This document shows positions 10,850 through 21,639 of a stretch of DNA of 64,000 bases, piece by piece. The DNA is from Porphyra umbilicalis. Its lineage: Eukaryota > Rhodophyta > Bangiophyceae > Bangiales > Bangiaceae. The notes below the pieces were generated by a model. It saw nothing but the letters and a program-made list of their open reading frames with translations. It ran no database searches and was not told where the DNA came from. A program made the position numbers and the translations under genes. The stretch spans positions 394,617-458,616 of the forward strand of contig KV918783.1 of the NCBI GenBank assembly GCA_002049455.2, read 5' to 3'. Positions within the stretch are counted from its first letter, which is position 1, and every line of letters starts with the position of its first letter.

Positions 10850-11665
10850 CGCCGCGGCGTTCACGCGGGCGATGGCACTCGCGCGGAAAGCGGATTCTGA
10901 CGTACTGGCGTTCTCATCGCCGTCGCGAAAGGCGGCCAGGGCTGGAGCGCGCAAGGCGACGAAGCTTGGCGACGTGCGACGACGCTAGAACAAGCCACTG
11001 TTGCCGGCGTGCGTGGCCGAGAACCGCAAAGCTGAGAAGAAGCGCAAGCAGTGGGCTGCTGGGATATCTGAAGAGGCGGGCACGACTGTTGGTGCGTACC
11101 TCGAGCGAGAGCACAGAAAGGGTGCACATGCTTAAATATTTGTTGTCCTCGTCTTCGTTCCACATCGCTCGACACATTGAAAACCTTATGCTGGTGAGCG
11201 TCTGCAAAAGCCATGAAAGTTTACAGATGCAGCGCTGACATCAGTCCCGTTACAGTGGGTATGACGAGTCATAATCATGACACAGAACGTGCTTATGAGC
11301 ATTTCCCGCTCTTGAGCTGTCACGTATACTCAGAAGCTGGTGCCATGGACCTATAATTTTTGTGGGCACCGTGGATGTCCATGCGGTAGCGATTCATGAA
11401 AGAACAGTCACAGCGCCAGAGAATGAGCCAAAGAACACCTCAAGCGGACAAGCAGAGCCAGAGATATGCTCGATTGTCTCCAGACTGCCCGATATTCACA
11501 TCAGCAAATATGGTCGGGGGGGTCTACCAGCGTTATGGACCGCTCCCAGCATGTAAGTATGCATATTTCTGGACATATAAGACGTGTAGAGGCAGAATCT
11601 AAAGTCTGTTAATGAATCCGACCACTTCCCGCGAGATGCCGGTCTCATGTATGCTCACGGTAATC
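10850..11665 (+). mobile_element. Solo 3' end of the 28-kb transposon family
   Basis: This 816-bp block is a diverged copy of 29,960-30,775. It starts within the last transposase exon-like segment (GCGATGGCACTCGCGCGG) and ends near a shared GAGATGCCGGTCTCATGTATG. Several coding changes and indels separate the copies, including loss of the reading frame here. Homology stops abruptly on both sides, so this copy is 5'-truncated. Confidence 0.85.
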
Positions 11666-12489
11666 CCACAAATAACGCTCTGAGTGTGGGAGCCACGAAT
11701 GACTGTCAGTACCAAAGAAGCCGCAGTTGAGCAGCACTGCATCGACAGGATGAGGGATCGATCATCAACCGCGGCAACGCCGATTGCAAGGGACTTTTGA
11801 GAACGGTTCGAGCGTGCGGACGTCGTTGGCGGCAGGCTTCTTCCCTTGGAAATAGAAATAGGGTTGGTAGTTGTCGGACGTGGCGTGCTCCATCGGTCGT
11901 GGAACGTGGTTCCGGATGCAACTCTCCATAGCATGATACATGATAGAGCAACCACGGGCACTACCTCTACGCTCCTTCTGTCTTAGTACGTGCTCAATCC
12001 TGAATTCATGTAGGCGCTTAAGACGCTTTGGGGCGCCTTTCCGTGCACTCAGGGCGCTTTCGGGCTCTGAGTGGAGCTGGATGAGACCGCGCCCCTAAAA
12101 CTGGGGCGCGTTTAGCAACCCTATACGTAAACATCTGAAGAGCGTCACCGCCAAAGTGGACCCCACAAAATACAATGAATAGCTCAACCACATGTCAACA
12201 TTCAAGTTGTGGTAGTGGAGATCACTTCTTCCCATCCGTGCAGGTTCATTCCTCGCCCATTCAAGGACTCCATTGTATAGCTGTCAACAAAACGGCCGCG
12301 TATGGAAGAATGCACGAATTTTCCATGTGGCAGGCACAGGGGCCGTCAGGGCCACTTTCTTGCAAGTGGAGGATGTTCTGGACGGAGATAATGTGCGAGT
12401 CGTGCCTGCCGGTCGTTTTTTTTTTAGACGGCGGCGTGGCGGGCAGCCTTTGGAGCTGTGACCGGTGGCCGGTTAACAGGCCCCGGCGA
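11666..12489. other. Anonymous interval, no gene seen
   Basis: Mixed composition with short frames only. A GGGCGC/GGCGCC-rich patch with repeated GGCGCTTT-like words lies near 12,020-12,115. The stretch 12,175-12,489 may belong to the 5' part of the following transposase remnant, but no conserved motif is visible. Confidence 0.4.
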
Positions 12490-13216
12490 CCGCCACACAC
12501 TGGCCACGACCTACGTTCCGCTGGTGGTGGCAAAGACGGACGCGTTGACGGATGCCCTCATCCGGCCGGCTCTATCAACGGCTGTGTCGATGGAAAGCAC
12601 CATAGTCTACTGTCGAGGCGTTTAAAACTTGTTGTCCTACTCACCTCTTGTGCTCCTTTACGACACGGCGCGATCGGGTTTGACGTCAGCCACGGGGGCT
12701 ATCGTTCTAAAGGCCATGAAGGACTCGCTGCAAGAGCCTATTTTGGCTGTCGCTGGTCTTGGGGGCAGCACAGGTGGCGGCTCGGTGGCACAACGCCCGC
12801 AGTGGCGCGGCCTGTTTGAGGAGCGTGTGACAGCTGTCATTACGGATTCGCCTAGTGCGATGGTGCGCATGTGCAACATTGGTGTGAGAGACGGCACTTT
12901 GTTATTCGGGTATTGGTCCGTCGCGCATGCCGGCAACCTGGTTGCCCAGGATGATGCCGAACTTGAGCCTTTTGCGTTCGCGCAGCGGCGCTCGCTGAGA
13001 GCTAGCGTCTTTTTTATGCGCTGCGTGCGCGCACGCACGGAGCACGAGCGCACAGTGGCAACTAAGGCGGTTTCTGGGCAGCCGCCTATTCCTTCCATGC
13101 AGCTTGACAGCCCCACGCGGTGGGCGGGGGAGACCGTTGCAGTGGCTGCTGTATGGGCTAATTTCATAACCAAACAGCACCCTGTTTTCCAATACCCTCT
13201 TGACGCCCTCGTTTGA
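12490..13216 (+). pseudogene. hAT-like transposase remnant
   Basis: The clearest coding part is 12,629-13,216 (195 codons). It holds ITDSPSAMVRMC, then AHAGNLVAQDDAELE, then an Arg-rich helix, and LDSPTRWAGETVAVA. The order Asp-Ser-Pro, His-x-x-Asn-Leu, then Ser-Pro-Thr-Arg-Trp is that of hAT transposases and the linked DUF659-type proteins. The upstream part continues in another frame (about 12,490-12,625) with a stop between. The C-terminal dimerisation region is missing after 13,216. About 195 of the usual 600 or so residues survive, so this is a fragment. Confidence 0.55.
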
Positions 13217-13329
13217 CAACCCCAGCAGTGTGGTGCTGACGCTGGAAGCCCCAAGCCTAGACGCCATTGGCCGGGCTTTACAGCACACACTCGGACCCAC
13301 ACCTCGGGATGGCCCTCAAAGTCCTCTCG

Positions 13330-13665
13330 TCACGCGTTCCTTGGTGCCTCCTCCTCATCCGCAGAGTCTCCATCGTCGTCCTTGCCAGACTCCTCTTCTT
13401 CTCCGTCTTCCTCGTCGTCGACGTCATTGACGCTCGCCGACCTCGTGCCACCGCGACCGCCGGGAGGTGGACGGCCCGTTCCCCCCTCCGGCTGCTCTCG
13501 GCGGCGAGATGTAGAGCCAGCTAGCTCGGCGTCCCACGTCGACTCACCCCCCAGTGACACGCCGAGTACCTGCGAGGCCGCCACGTTCTCGTCGACGTAC
13601 TTCTTCACCCATACAGACACGAGGGACAGGAGGTTGGTATTGGAGACGGTGAGGCGACGCGACAT
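13330..13665 (-). CDS. Short protein with a strongly acidic tail, hypothetical
   Basis: From an ATG at about 13,665 the minus strand encodes about 111 residues. The start, MSRRLTVSNTNLLSLVSVWV, is helical. A Gly/Arg/Pro linker and an extremely acidic tail (DDEEDGEEEESGKDDD) follow. Similar tails end the KDZ-like and pogo-like proteins in this window, so it could be the end of a transposase whose upstream part was lost or replaced by the retroelement next to it. I do not recognise the family. Confidence 0.3.
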   Translation of the reverse strand: MSRRLTVSNTNLLSLVSVWVKKYVDENVAASQVLGVSLGGESTWDAELAGSTSRRREQPEGGTGRPPPGGRGGTRSASVNDVDDEEDGEEEESGKDDDGDSADEEEAPRNA

Positions 13666-13689
13666 GAGCTGCTCTGCCACGTCGGCCGG

Positions 13690-14036
13690 GGATGTGGTAT
13701 TGATAACGTTAATTCAATTACGAGTGTACAGAGACCGACCGTAGCCAAGCAATAAAGCGAGTTCTATCGCCGTCGCGGCGAGGAAGAAGACCTCTTGTTG
13801 AAGGGCATCCGATGGGGAGCCGGGTGGTGCCTACGACGGCGACCCCGGACCCATGGGAGTTTAATACAAACGACGGCACCGGTCGATCGACCATCCGATC
13901 AGTCGATCGTAATGAGTGCCGGCAAACAGATAGGACAGGCAAGCAAACAAGAAAATGAACAATGCGGAAGTATCCGCCCAAAGGGCTTGCCACAAGCCGA
14001 GTCACACAAATCCGTGGATTCAGCCAGTCAAGGGGG
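13690..14036. other. Short spacer next to the gypsy element
   Basis: Contains AATAAA near 13,750 and GATC-containing near-palindromes near 13,885-13,910. I looked for an LTR related to sequence beyond 18,700 and did not find one. Confidence 0.4.
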
Positions 14037-16949
14037 CTACTCGTGGCCAATTGCCAATTGGGAGCAGAGATATGCTACAGGGGACACCACGCCGCAGGTG
14101 ATGTTCATTCCGATCAGGAAGTTGTCGTTGGCCGCGTCCACAAACTGCTGCTCGATGTGGGGAAACGCCGCCGCCTGCTCCCGCAGCGCACCCCGAAACA
14201 CCTTGCGTGCTAGTTGTTCCGCCGTCAGCCCGCTGATGGCAGGGCATTCGAAGACAACAGCCTTATCATACTTGGTGCTCTCCCGCACCTTCCACGACAA
14301 GTGGAACGGAGCCGCCGCTGCGGCAACAGGAGCGGCAACGTAAGCAGCCGGCACACCCCCCCCGCCTCTCCCACCCAGGCCAGCAAGAGCTGTGGCACGT
14401 GGCCCAATTCGCCGTAAGGCGACGCAATTGGGTAGCTTGGCGAAGCGGTCGGTGATAACCAAGATGAAGCGATTGCCCTTCTTGGAGGCCGGGATGGGCC
14501 CAAAGATGTCAACGGACAGCTCCGTAAGAGGCTCGGTAGCCTGGAACGGGGTCAAGGCTGTGGTGTGTCGCCGCAAGGCGAGGCGATTTTGCGCACACGT
14601 TGTGCATTTGGTGATGGTCGAATGAATATCCGTCACCATTGAAGGCCAGTAGTATGCCTTACGCATTGTGTAATACATCCAGTTCATACCAGGATGGGCG
14701 GCCACGGTCGCGTGGTGCTCGAGGGTCAACACGCGTTCGCGTAGAGACTTTGGAATAACCAATTTATTGCCGTAAGGCGCACGGCGGTACAGAGCGTGAT
14801 GCTCATCGCGGAAGAAGGCCTTGGCCGTTCCGCGCTCCACGCGAGTGGACATCTCGACGCAGAAGCCGTCTGTTTGTTGTGCTTCGATAACATCGTCGAG
14901 CTCCACCGGTTCCGGTGTGTCGGTACCCGTGTACCTCCCCGTTCGTAAGCCGTTGGCCGTCTCGGCCAATGCCAGACAAGGTATATCATCATGGATATAT
15001 TCTGGCGGCGCTACTGTAGAGGCGCGCGACAGAAAGTCAGGCAAGTGGTTCGATGCACCTGGCTTATAAACCATATCGAATGTGTTGTCGGAGAGGCGAA
15101 GACGCCATCGCATCAAGCGTCCGCTTGAGTCGGTCGTGCTGTAGATCCAGCTAAGTGCTTGGTGATCCGTTCGGATGAGGAACCGTTGCCCATCGAGGAA
15201 GTGCCTCAACTTGAGGACAGCCCACACGACGCCGATGCATTCTCGCTCCGTTGTGGAGTAGTTTTGCTCTGCAGAAGTGAGTCCTCGGCTCCAATATCCG
15301 ACAGGATGAAGCAGTTTGCCCGGCTCCTCCTGGAGGAGAGTACAACCAACTTGTTCGGCGCATGCGTCAACGTCAACGACGAGCTTCCGATTGGCCTTCG
15401 GCAAGGCAAGTACCGGTGGGCACAACAGTGCGTTGCGAAGGTCTTCGAATGCGGAGATGGCCACGTACGTCGGTGGTGGTAGATCCGGTGGAATCTCGGC
15501 CCTAGTCAGGGCGTTCAGGGGCTTTGCTAGTTTGGCAAAGTCCTTGACGAAACGTCGATAGACGTTGCACATGCCCAAGAAGCTTTTCAGCTGGGTCTTC
15601 GTGGTTGGGAACTTGGCATGCTTCAGAGCATCCACGTTTTTGTTGTGCACGTGCAGTTGCCCGGGGCGGACAATGTGTCCGAGGTACTCGACCTCATCGG
15701 AGAACCACGTGCACTTTTCCAAGTTGAGGGTAACCCCGGCTTCGCGGAGACGGTGAAGAACCGTGTCAACGTCTTTGACGTGTTGTTCCGCGTTTGCGGA
15801 GAAGATGATTACATCGTCTAAGTAGGAAAGGCATATCTGCCACTTCAAGCCCGAGAAGATAATATCCAACGCGCGCTGAAAGGTAGCGGGTGGGTTCGTC
15901 AAGCCGAACGGCATGGATAACCAGTGGTATATACCACAGTGCGTCATGAACGCCGTCTTCTCTTGGTCGTCCTTGCGTAGGGGTACTTGCCAGTACCCCG
16001 CGGTGCAGTCGAGAGACGTGAACTCCTGGGCATCTCCCAAGGAGTCGAGGCAGTCCTCCATGCGAGGCAAGGGATAAGCATCCTTCTTGGTGATGTTGTT
16101 TAACCGACGATAGTCGACACAGAATCGGGCTTTGCCGTTCTTCTTTGGTACAATTACCACGGGGCTTGCCCAAGCACTATGGCTAGGGACAATGACGTTG
16201 AGCTTCAACATCTTGTTGATCTGATCAGCGATGATCTGCCGTTTGAACGGCCCGGTGCGGTAGGGTTGGGCCCGTATGGGCAGAGCGTCGGGAGGAGTGA
16301 CGATGGCGTGCTCCGTAGCATGGATGACGCCAAGGATTCCATCCCACATAGACGAATGCGTCTTAAGCATGTCACGAATCTGCTTGTGCAGGTACTCGGG
16401 TGCCTCACTGAGGCCGAGGTCCTCGAGTGGGTCACGACTCGCGTCGTCCGATGAGTTATCGGTTCCACCCTTTGGGGTGTTGTCATCCAAGACGGTGGAA
16501 AGCATCGGCCCTTGGTAGGGTTCTGCGAACCCCAAGGTTGAGTTCTTGCGAACAATGACTTGGTCCTTGCCGAAGTTGCATAACTTGACCAGGAATGGTT
16601 CGTCCGGTTTGACGATGGCGATAACGCGGGCGACTGCCATGGACTTGTGTCGGCACAACCGAATGTTCGGTGTGATGGTAACCATACCAGGGGTGTCGCA
16701 CGTGGCCATGATCCACGCCTCCTTGTGTCCGTTGACACGCACCTGTTTGCAGGCTCGAACCCGAGGGGGTTTATCTTGCCAGTGGCGGTCCCACGCGCTG
16801 TCGTTAAGACAAGCTAAGATCGGCGTTGGCCGAGGTTGTTCTTCCGTGCAGCGCACGTGCTCTTGCCAGACGATCTTGCGCAAGCGCGACAAGATGCCCT
16901 CGACGTTTTGTTCAATGAACTCGGTGCCAAGAATGCACGGGACTGACAA
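14037..16949 (-). pseudogene. pol: Gypsy pol: protease end, RT, RNase H, partial integrase
   Basis: A 970-codon open frame. It starts with a protease C-terminus (ILGTEFI), then reverse transcriptase with the LDCTAGYWQVPL and LPFGL-like SMPFGLTN motifs and the YLDD catalytic box (about 15,808-15,824). RNase H follows (VDVDACAEQVG, the Glu of TERECIGV, RTDHQALSW). The integrase zinc finger is HHATVAAHPG ... CTTCAQN and the first catalytic Asp is in SVDIFGPIP. Just after the stretch DRFAKLPNC (about 14,430) homology ends. The second Asp and the Glu of the integrase core are absent, replaced by a Gly/Ala-rich junction and about 90 unrelated residues (14,340-14,037). The frame itself is intact, but the integrase would be dead. 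Confidence 0.85.
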
Positions 16950-17282
16950 GTTGTCGGAAACGAGGAATCAGTCAAATTGACGCACACCTCCGGTGTCTAC
17001 ATACAGATGTATGGCATACTTCGTCACAAGACGATTGTTGTTTGCATCTCGGATGCGCGGAAGCGTGGTCAACTCTTCGGCGTAAGCCATCCAGTTCGAA
17101 GGGAGAACACTAGTTCGAACTATGTTCACCCCGGCGCCCGTGACTAAGACAGGGCGGCAACTTCGCATTACGCGCAGGCATGGGCCTAACGTGGCTGCGA
17201 TCTTGTAGTGCCGAAGGGCACGACGTAAGAGGCTTGTCACCGTACGCTTTCGCGTTCCGCCGGGCAACCCCAAGTCGGGCAC
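16950..17282 (-). pseudogene. Gypsy protease domain, active site damaged
   Basis: Upstream of and in frame register close to pol. The retropepsin-like segment reads PVLVTGAGVNIV, where the catalytic Asp that normally stands between Val and Thr is missing. The flap side continues as HLYVDTGGVRQF, and a UGA at about 16,970 then separates it from the ILG segment of pol. Both lesions would abolish an aspartic protease made from this copy. The Asp loss needs only a three-base deletion. Confidence 0.6.
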
Positions 17283-17287
17283 CCGGC

Positions 17288-18693
17288 CTAGACGTTTTTC
17301 GAGTCGTCCACGGCGTCGGCCGGATGCTCGATCTCGTCTTCTTCGACGTTACCGTCGGCAAGGGCATGACCGCCGATAGGCGGTTGCCGACGCTCGCGAG
17401 GGCGATAAGGCTCGGGAATCTGTGCGGCGAAGTTCCCCGGCTTGTTACAGTTATAACAGATGTCAGCCCGATTGGCTTGAGAGACGGCGGCCCAAGGGGG
17501 CGGCGGGGTGCGAACCGGTGTGAACGGTCGTTCCGTCGTCGCCCGCTGGTCTTGTGTCTCGTAAGCGACTTTGATCGCCGTTGGGCGGGTCATCTTGAAT
17601 TGCAAACGCAACTTGTTCGTACCGTCCCAATACATCTGGGCGGTGGCGACCGTCTCGGACAGGATTCGGTCGGGGAACTGGTCGTTCAGTACCCGGACGT
17701 GCGCTTGTACAAGGTCCGAAAGACCAGTGATGAAGACGTCCTTAACGTCTTGGATGTCGACCAAACCGTTCAGGAGGTCGCATTGCGTTTCCACGCGATG
17801 ATCAAAGGCCGTGGGCGCCTCGTTGTCTTGTTGCTTCATCGTGATGATGTCTTGATAGGCGTTAGCCATAGATGCGTGTGTCGCATACTTCGAAAGAAGC
17901 CAGTTGACGGCATCTCCGTATGTACGGATGGCATAACGCTTACGTCCGAGGGTGCTGTTAAGCGCGCCGGAGAAGGCCATCTTGGCGTTGCCGGCTAGTC
18001 GAAATACCATAAGCGGAAGGGCTTGACCGTGCGTCAGCCCAGCCGCGTCGCACGCGCGGCGAAAGGTCGTCAAGAACGTGAAGATGCCCAAGGGCAGGGC
18101 TCCCGTGAATCGCACGCAGCGCACGCCCGCTCGTCGGTCTGTGGGCCCAACTGGTGGAGAGTTTCCCCAACCCGCCGGGCCTGGGGGAAGCACGCTTTGA
18201 ACTGATCCCGGCAGTCTTGCGCCCGGTCTTGGACGACGGGGACAGCGCGGGCTGCGGCGGGCGAGCCGCCTGGCGACGCCAGGTCCCGACGGGATTTGGG
18301 CAGTGGCGACACCACGTCGCACCTGCGCCCCGCGTACTGCAGCACCCGGAGCAGGGCGGTGCGGAGGGTCTCGGTGGCAGTCGGGCCGCGCCACCGCGCA
18401 ATAATACCGCGCAGGTCCTCTGCCAGGGCCCGTGTGGCAGCCGTGATGTCCATGCGTTCCAAGTGCCTTACGGCCGTGGAGAGCATGTAGTAGTCGGACG
18501 TCTCGTTGATCTCTTTCCCCTTGACTTGCACCTTGGCCGCCGTCTTGACGATTACGTCGAACGCCTCGGGCAACCGGTAGGTCGCGGCATTGACCTTGCT
18601 TGTCCCTTCCGCATGGTGGCACCAAGCGGTGGACAGCAGCGCGCAAGCAAACAGGACCAACAGGCTGGTGCGGTTCCCCATGGTGCGGCCCAC
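17288..18693 (-). pseudogene. gag: Gypsy gag with broken zinc knuckle
   Basis: The body of gag is read in one frame from about 18,110 down to 17,288. It includes the helical retrotransposon gag region (GDAVNWLLSKYATHASMANA, then QQDNEAPTAFDHRVETQCDL) and a knuckle CYNCNKPGNFAAQI, in which the expected His and last Cys of CCHC are Asn and Ile. The N-terminal part (about 18,693-18,070) is in a different frame and starts with MGNRTSLLVLFACALL, a hydrophobic stretch resembling a signal peptide, which is unusual for gag. It continues as a helical region (YYMLSTAVRHLERMDITAAT). The junction lies near 18,070-18,110. Confidence 0.65.
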
Positions 18694-19059
18694 AAGGGTC
18701 CTCTGGGTGATGCCGGAAGTGGTCTCGGGTTGGCGGAACAGCGGTCGCGGCCGTCGTGGGGTGGTGTGGAAGGTTGGCTCGAATGGGGCGGGGGGGTCTG
18801 TGGGAGGTTGGGCAGGAACCCGACAGCGCCGGTGAGCACTTCTTTTGTAGCCACAAGCTGCGTTGCGATGGCTCGTTTCCGGGAGACGGGGGGGCGCGCG
18901 GCTCGCACTTCCGTGACGATGCCGAAACGCCCTCCTCGGTGCTCATTGGGTGGTCAGATTGGCGGTGGGTCCGCCACCTCACCGAAAATGAGCATCTCCG
19001 AGGTTCGATGCGACGGGTCCACGGGCGGTTCTTGACATTAGTGACACGGATGGTGGGAG

Positions 19060-19355
19060 ACTGTGGACGACAGGAAGCAGCATGTCCAGCTCCTCGCGCG
19101 AGCGCAACGCTCAAACAACGCTCCGCTCCCAGAACGACGCACCGCGCGCTGTGAGCCGCCGTTTTGAACAAAAACGTCACGTCAAACGCGCACCCAAGTG
19201 GGTCCAAGCTTGTGGGAGAATCTGAACCACAAAAACAGCACGTCCAGTTCCTTGCGCGAGTCCAACGATCATACTCCACTCATGATACAACGCTCCGCTT
19301 CAAGAACGACGCACCGCGCGCAGTGAGCTGCCCGTTTGAACGAGCACGTCACGTC
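19060..19355. repeat. Tandem duplication, about 165-bp period
   Basis: Two adjacent diverged copies share GCACGTCCAGTTCCTTGCGCG-like, AACGCTCCGCT and AGAACGACGCACCGCGCGC blocks. The copies lie at about 19,060-19,180 and 19,225-19,355. They sit just outside the gag end of the gypsy body and could be decayed LTR or flanking repeat. I could not match them to the other end. Confidence 0.7.
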
Positions 19356-19359
19356 CAAT

Positions 19360-20760
19360 TGTGTTTGACGTGACGTGTTCATCGCTGAAGGAAACAGCCT
19401 CAACGGACCGCCATTCTGTTCAGGCGCCTGTTCCCGAACAAGCCCTCAATAAACGCGATTCTGTTCCAGTCCCGTTCGGACGCACGGACCTGGATCGCAA
19501 GATTTCGAAAGAAACGGGAGGATCAGCAGAGGAAAGCGGCCGCGACCGCCTTGAATAGCAGCCCAACCAAAAACGGCTTAGTCAGAAACTATGCAGTCTC
19601 TGCATGAAAGTCCTCGCAGCCAGGTTTCAAATTACATGTGCTGATTCGCTGTCGTGCTGACCGTCGGACCAACAGAAAGCGCCTCCCCGATGCGACCCCA
19701 CAAAAAAACAATATTCTTTTTATTGAGAGCTAGCAACACACGCCTCAATGTGCCGACCCAAACTGAAGCAGACACATACACGTCAAAAGTACCATATAGC
19801 GACACGTAGTGCCCAAGAGAAGTAACAAAGCACACGCTGGAGAAAGGAGCATGTCAGCGCGTCCGTGGTCACATCGGTCGACTTGTTCCTCAAGAGAAAA
19901 GGCCACGACGCCACGTGCGGGAAAAGGGACAGCTGCGTCACCGTTCCACGGTCTTGTGGCAAAACGTAGTCGGCACGAGTGGAGAGGGAGGGAGGGGGGG
20001 AAGGGGAAGGCATGCGGGGGCGCGGGGGGGATGCATGCGAGCGCGGAGAGGGAGACAGCGAACGTACGGTGGGCGCAGGAGAAGCGCGCTCGGAGACGAC
20101 GCATTTACCAAGCGGTTGGGAAGGCAAGGTAGGGGTGATAGGCTACCAGGGAGGGAGAGGGAGAGAGCAAGAGTGAGAGAGGGTGGGGGAGGAGCGAGGG
20201 GTAGCGTGCAGTCAGACAGGTGGCGCTGACGTCCGTCTGACATTCGAGTCGAAGACGGGCACATGTGAGGTGGGTGGCTGCGAGCGTGAGATGGAAGGCG
20301 GGCATGCAGCTGCCAGTCGCACTGAGGTTCCGGTGGGAGATTGCTCAGCCGTCGACCTTGTAGAACACGGACGAAACTACGCATTTGTTTCGAGTTGCTC
20401 TCAGAAGGCAGACAGTCCTGGACATCTGCCTTTAAGTTTCTGCTGGAAGCCGTCTAAGCTTCTTCATTCTCGTTCTTCTTGGTTTTTTCGCAAATGTCTG
20501 CCGTTATTCGAACGATGTCCTGGCACGTGCCTGGACCTCCCACGAGAGAGGGCAACAGCGGCGTCGAACAGAATCGCACTCTGTTCGGGCGTTTTTGCCC
20601 GAACAGGAGGCGCAACAGATCAGCGCTTGTTTGCATGTTCCCGAACAGGCCATTCTGATCGGCATTCTGTTGGCCTGCACCCTGCAGCGACGTTGGTTCA
20701 AACGGGTCACGCAGAAAGGGACGGCTGCAGCTGTCTACGCTGGATTTAAACGAGGCGCCG
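19360..20760. other. Anonymous interval with a purine-rich tract
   Basis: About 19,975-20,200 is strongly purine-rich on the plus strand (GGGAGAG/GAGAGAG words). Around 20,581-20,606 there is a hairpin. Frames here are low-complexity and overlap on both strands. No gene seen. Confidence 0.45.
20581..20606. other. Hairpin with U-rich loop
   Basis: CTGTTCGGGC (20,581-20,590) and GCCCGAACAG (20,597-20,606) pair perfectly across a six-base GTTTTT loop. Related CTGTTC/GAACAG words lie around 19,415-19,470 and 20,635-20,665. It is probably the centre of a small palindromic repeat. Confidence 0.7.
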
Positions 20761-21019
20761 GTTGACTGGGACCCCACTCGAAAGCAGCTTTACGCGTGAG
20801 GGCGCCCCATGGGGAAGACGCCCGGTCAAAGACGGGACCTCGGCAGATATGCGGTGCTCGTCGGTGGGTGGCCACGCGGGTCGGCGCGAGGATGGAGGCC
20901 CCCCTCCCCGCCCTCCCACATGACGTGTATCCTTCCCGCCGTGTGGCCAGCTGGCGGCGACCAACCTCCCCGCCTTTTCGCGTTGCTGTCGCTGAGCCCA
21001 CGCCGCCGCCCTCCCATCC

Positions 21020-21600
21020 GTTGCGGTCATTGCCGTCGCGACGTGGGATGGGGCGACGGTTGAGGTGTTCCGAAGCCCCGAATGGCCACCGGGGTGGACA
21101 AACAGCGGGGTAGACCTCAACGAGCTGCGCAACGCGGCCGCCAGCGCATGCCGGGCGGCGGCTGGGCTGCGGGGCCCGGGAGGCGTCGCGTCGCTGCTCC
21201 GCTTTTTGCGCTCCAGGGGCGCCCGCCGGTTGGTGGTCCAGCGTGCTGCCAACGAGTCCCGCCCGCCACTTCCAGCAGCTGCCCTCCTGTCCTTTTTCGA
21301 CACCCTCCACACAGGCCTGCGGGGGCTGACCTCCCTCTGCGGCCTGGTGGTCGACGCCGCCATGGTCGACGGGCTCGTGTCGGGCGTCCGCTTCCCGGCC
21401 GCCCTCGAATCGCTGAGCATCACAGAGCTGCGGGTGAACCACCCTGCCGACCGTCGCCCGCCGTTTGGGGGGCAGCACCCACCCGAGCTGCGCCACCCTC
21501 GAGGTGCTCGAAAAGGAGCTGGGTCGCGACGCAACTGCCGTGTTGGGCGCCTTGGGTTCCGGCCTCGGCGGTTTGGGGGGGCTGTCTCTCTACGATAGGG
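21020..21600 (+). CDS. Possible partial protein with leucine-rich pattern, hypothetical
   Basis: From about 21,020 the frame reads AVIAVATWDGATVEVF and continues through LNELRNAAASAC, LRFLRSRGARRLVV and LRGLTSLCGLVVDAAMVDG to ALESLSITELRV. The regular leucine spacing resembles leucine-rich-repeat or F-box-LRR proteins, and residue composition is less biased than in shadow frames nearby. A run of G near 21,465 shifts the frame, and another frame carries on with CATLEVLEKELGRD and LGGLGGLSLYD before a stop near 21,603. No clear start codon and no complete repeat consensus are visible. It may be a host gene fragment or chance. Confidence 0.25.
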
Positions 21601-21639
21601 GTGACGCGGGGTCTGACGTTTCGGCCTGGCGGCGACGAT

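Larger units (their letters stand above)
14037..18700 (-). mobile_element. Decayed Ty3/gypsy retrotransposon (gag-pol body)
   Basis: Reading on the minus strand, gag (about 18,680-17,288), protease (17,282-16,900), reverse transcriptase, RNase H and a truncated integrase (ending about 14,340) appear in the Ty3/gypsy order. I did not detect LTRs, a primer binding site or a polypurine tract, so the boundaries mark the coding body only. Frame breaks, a stop between protease segments, a damaged zinc knuckle and a truncated integrase show it is not autonomous. Confidence 0.85.

Noticed and set aside
18700-19360. LTR of the gypsy element
   Set aside because: The duplicated blocks here do not match anything beyond the other end of the element, and no TG...CA borders or primer site were found.
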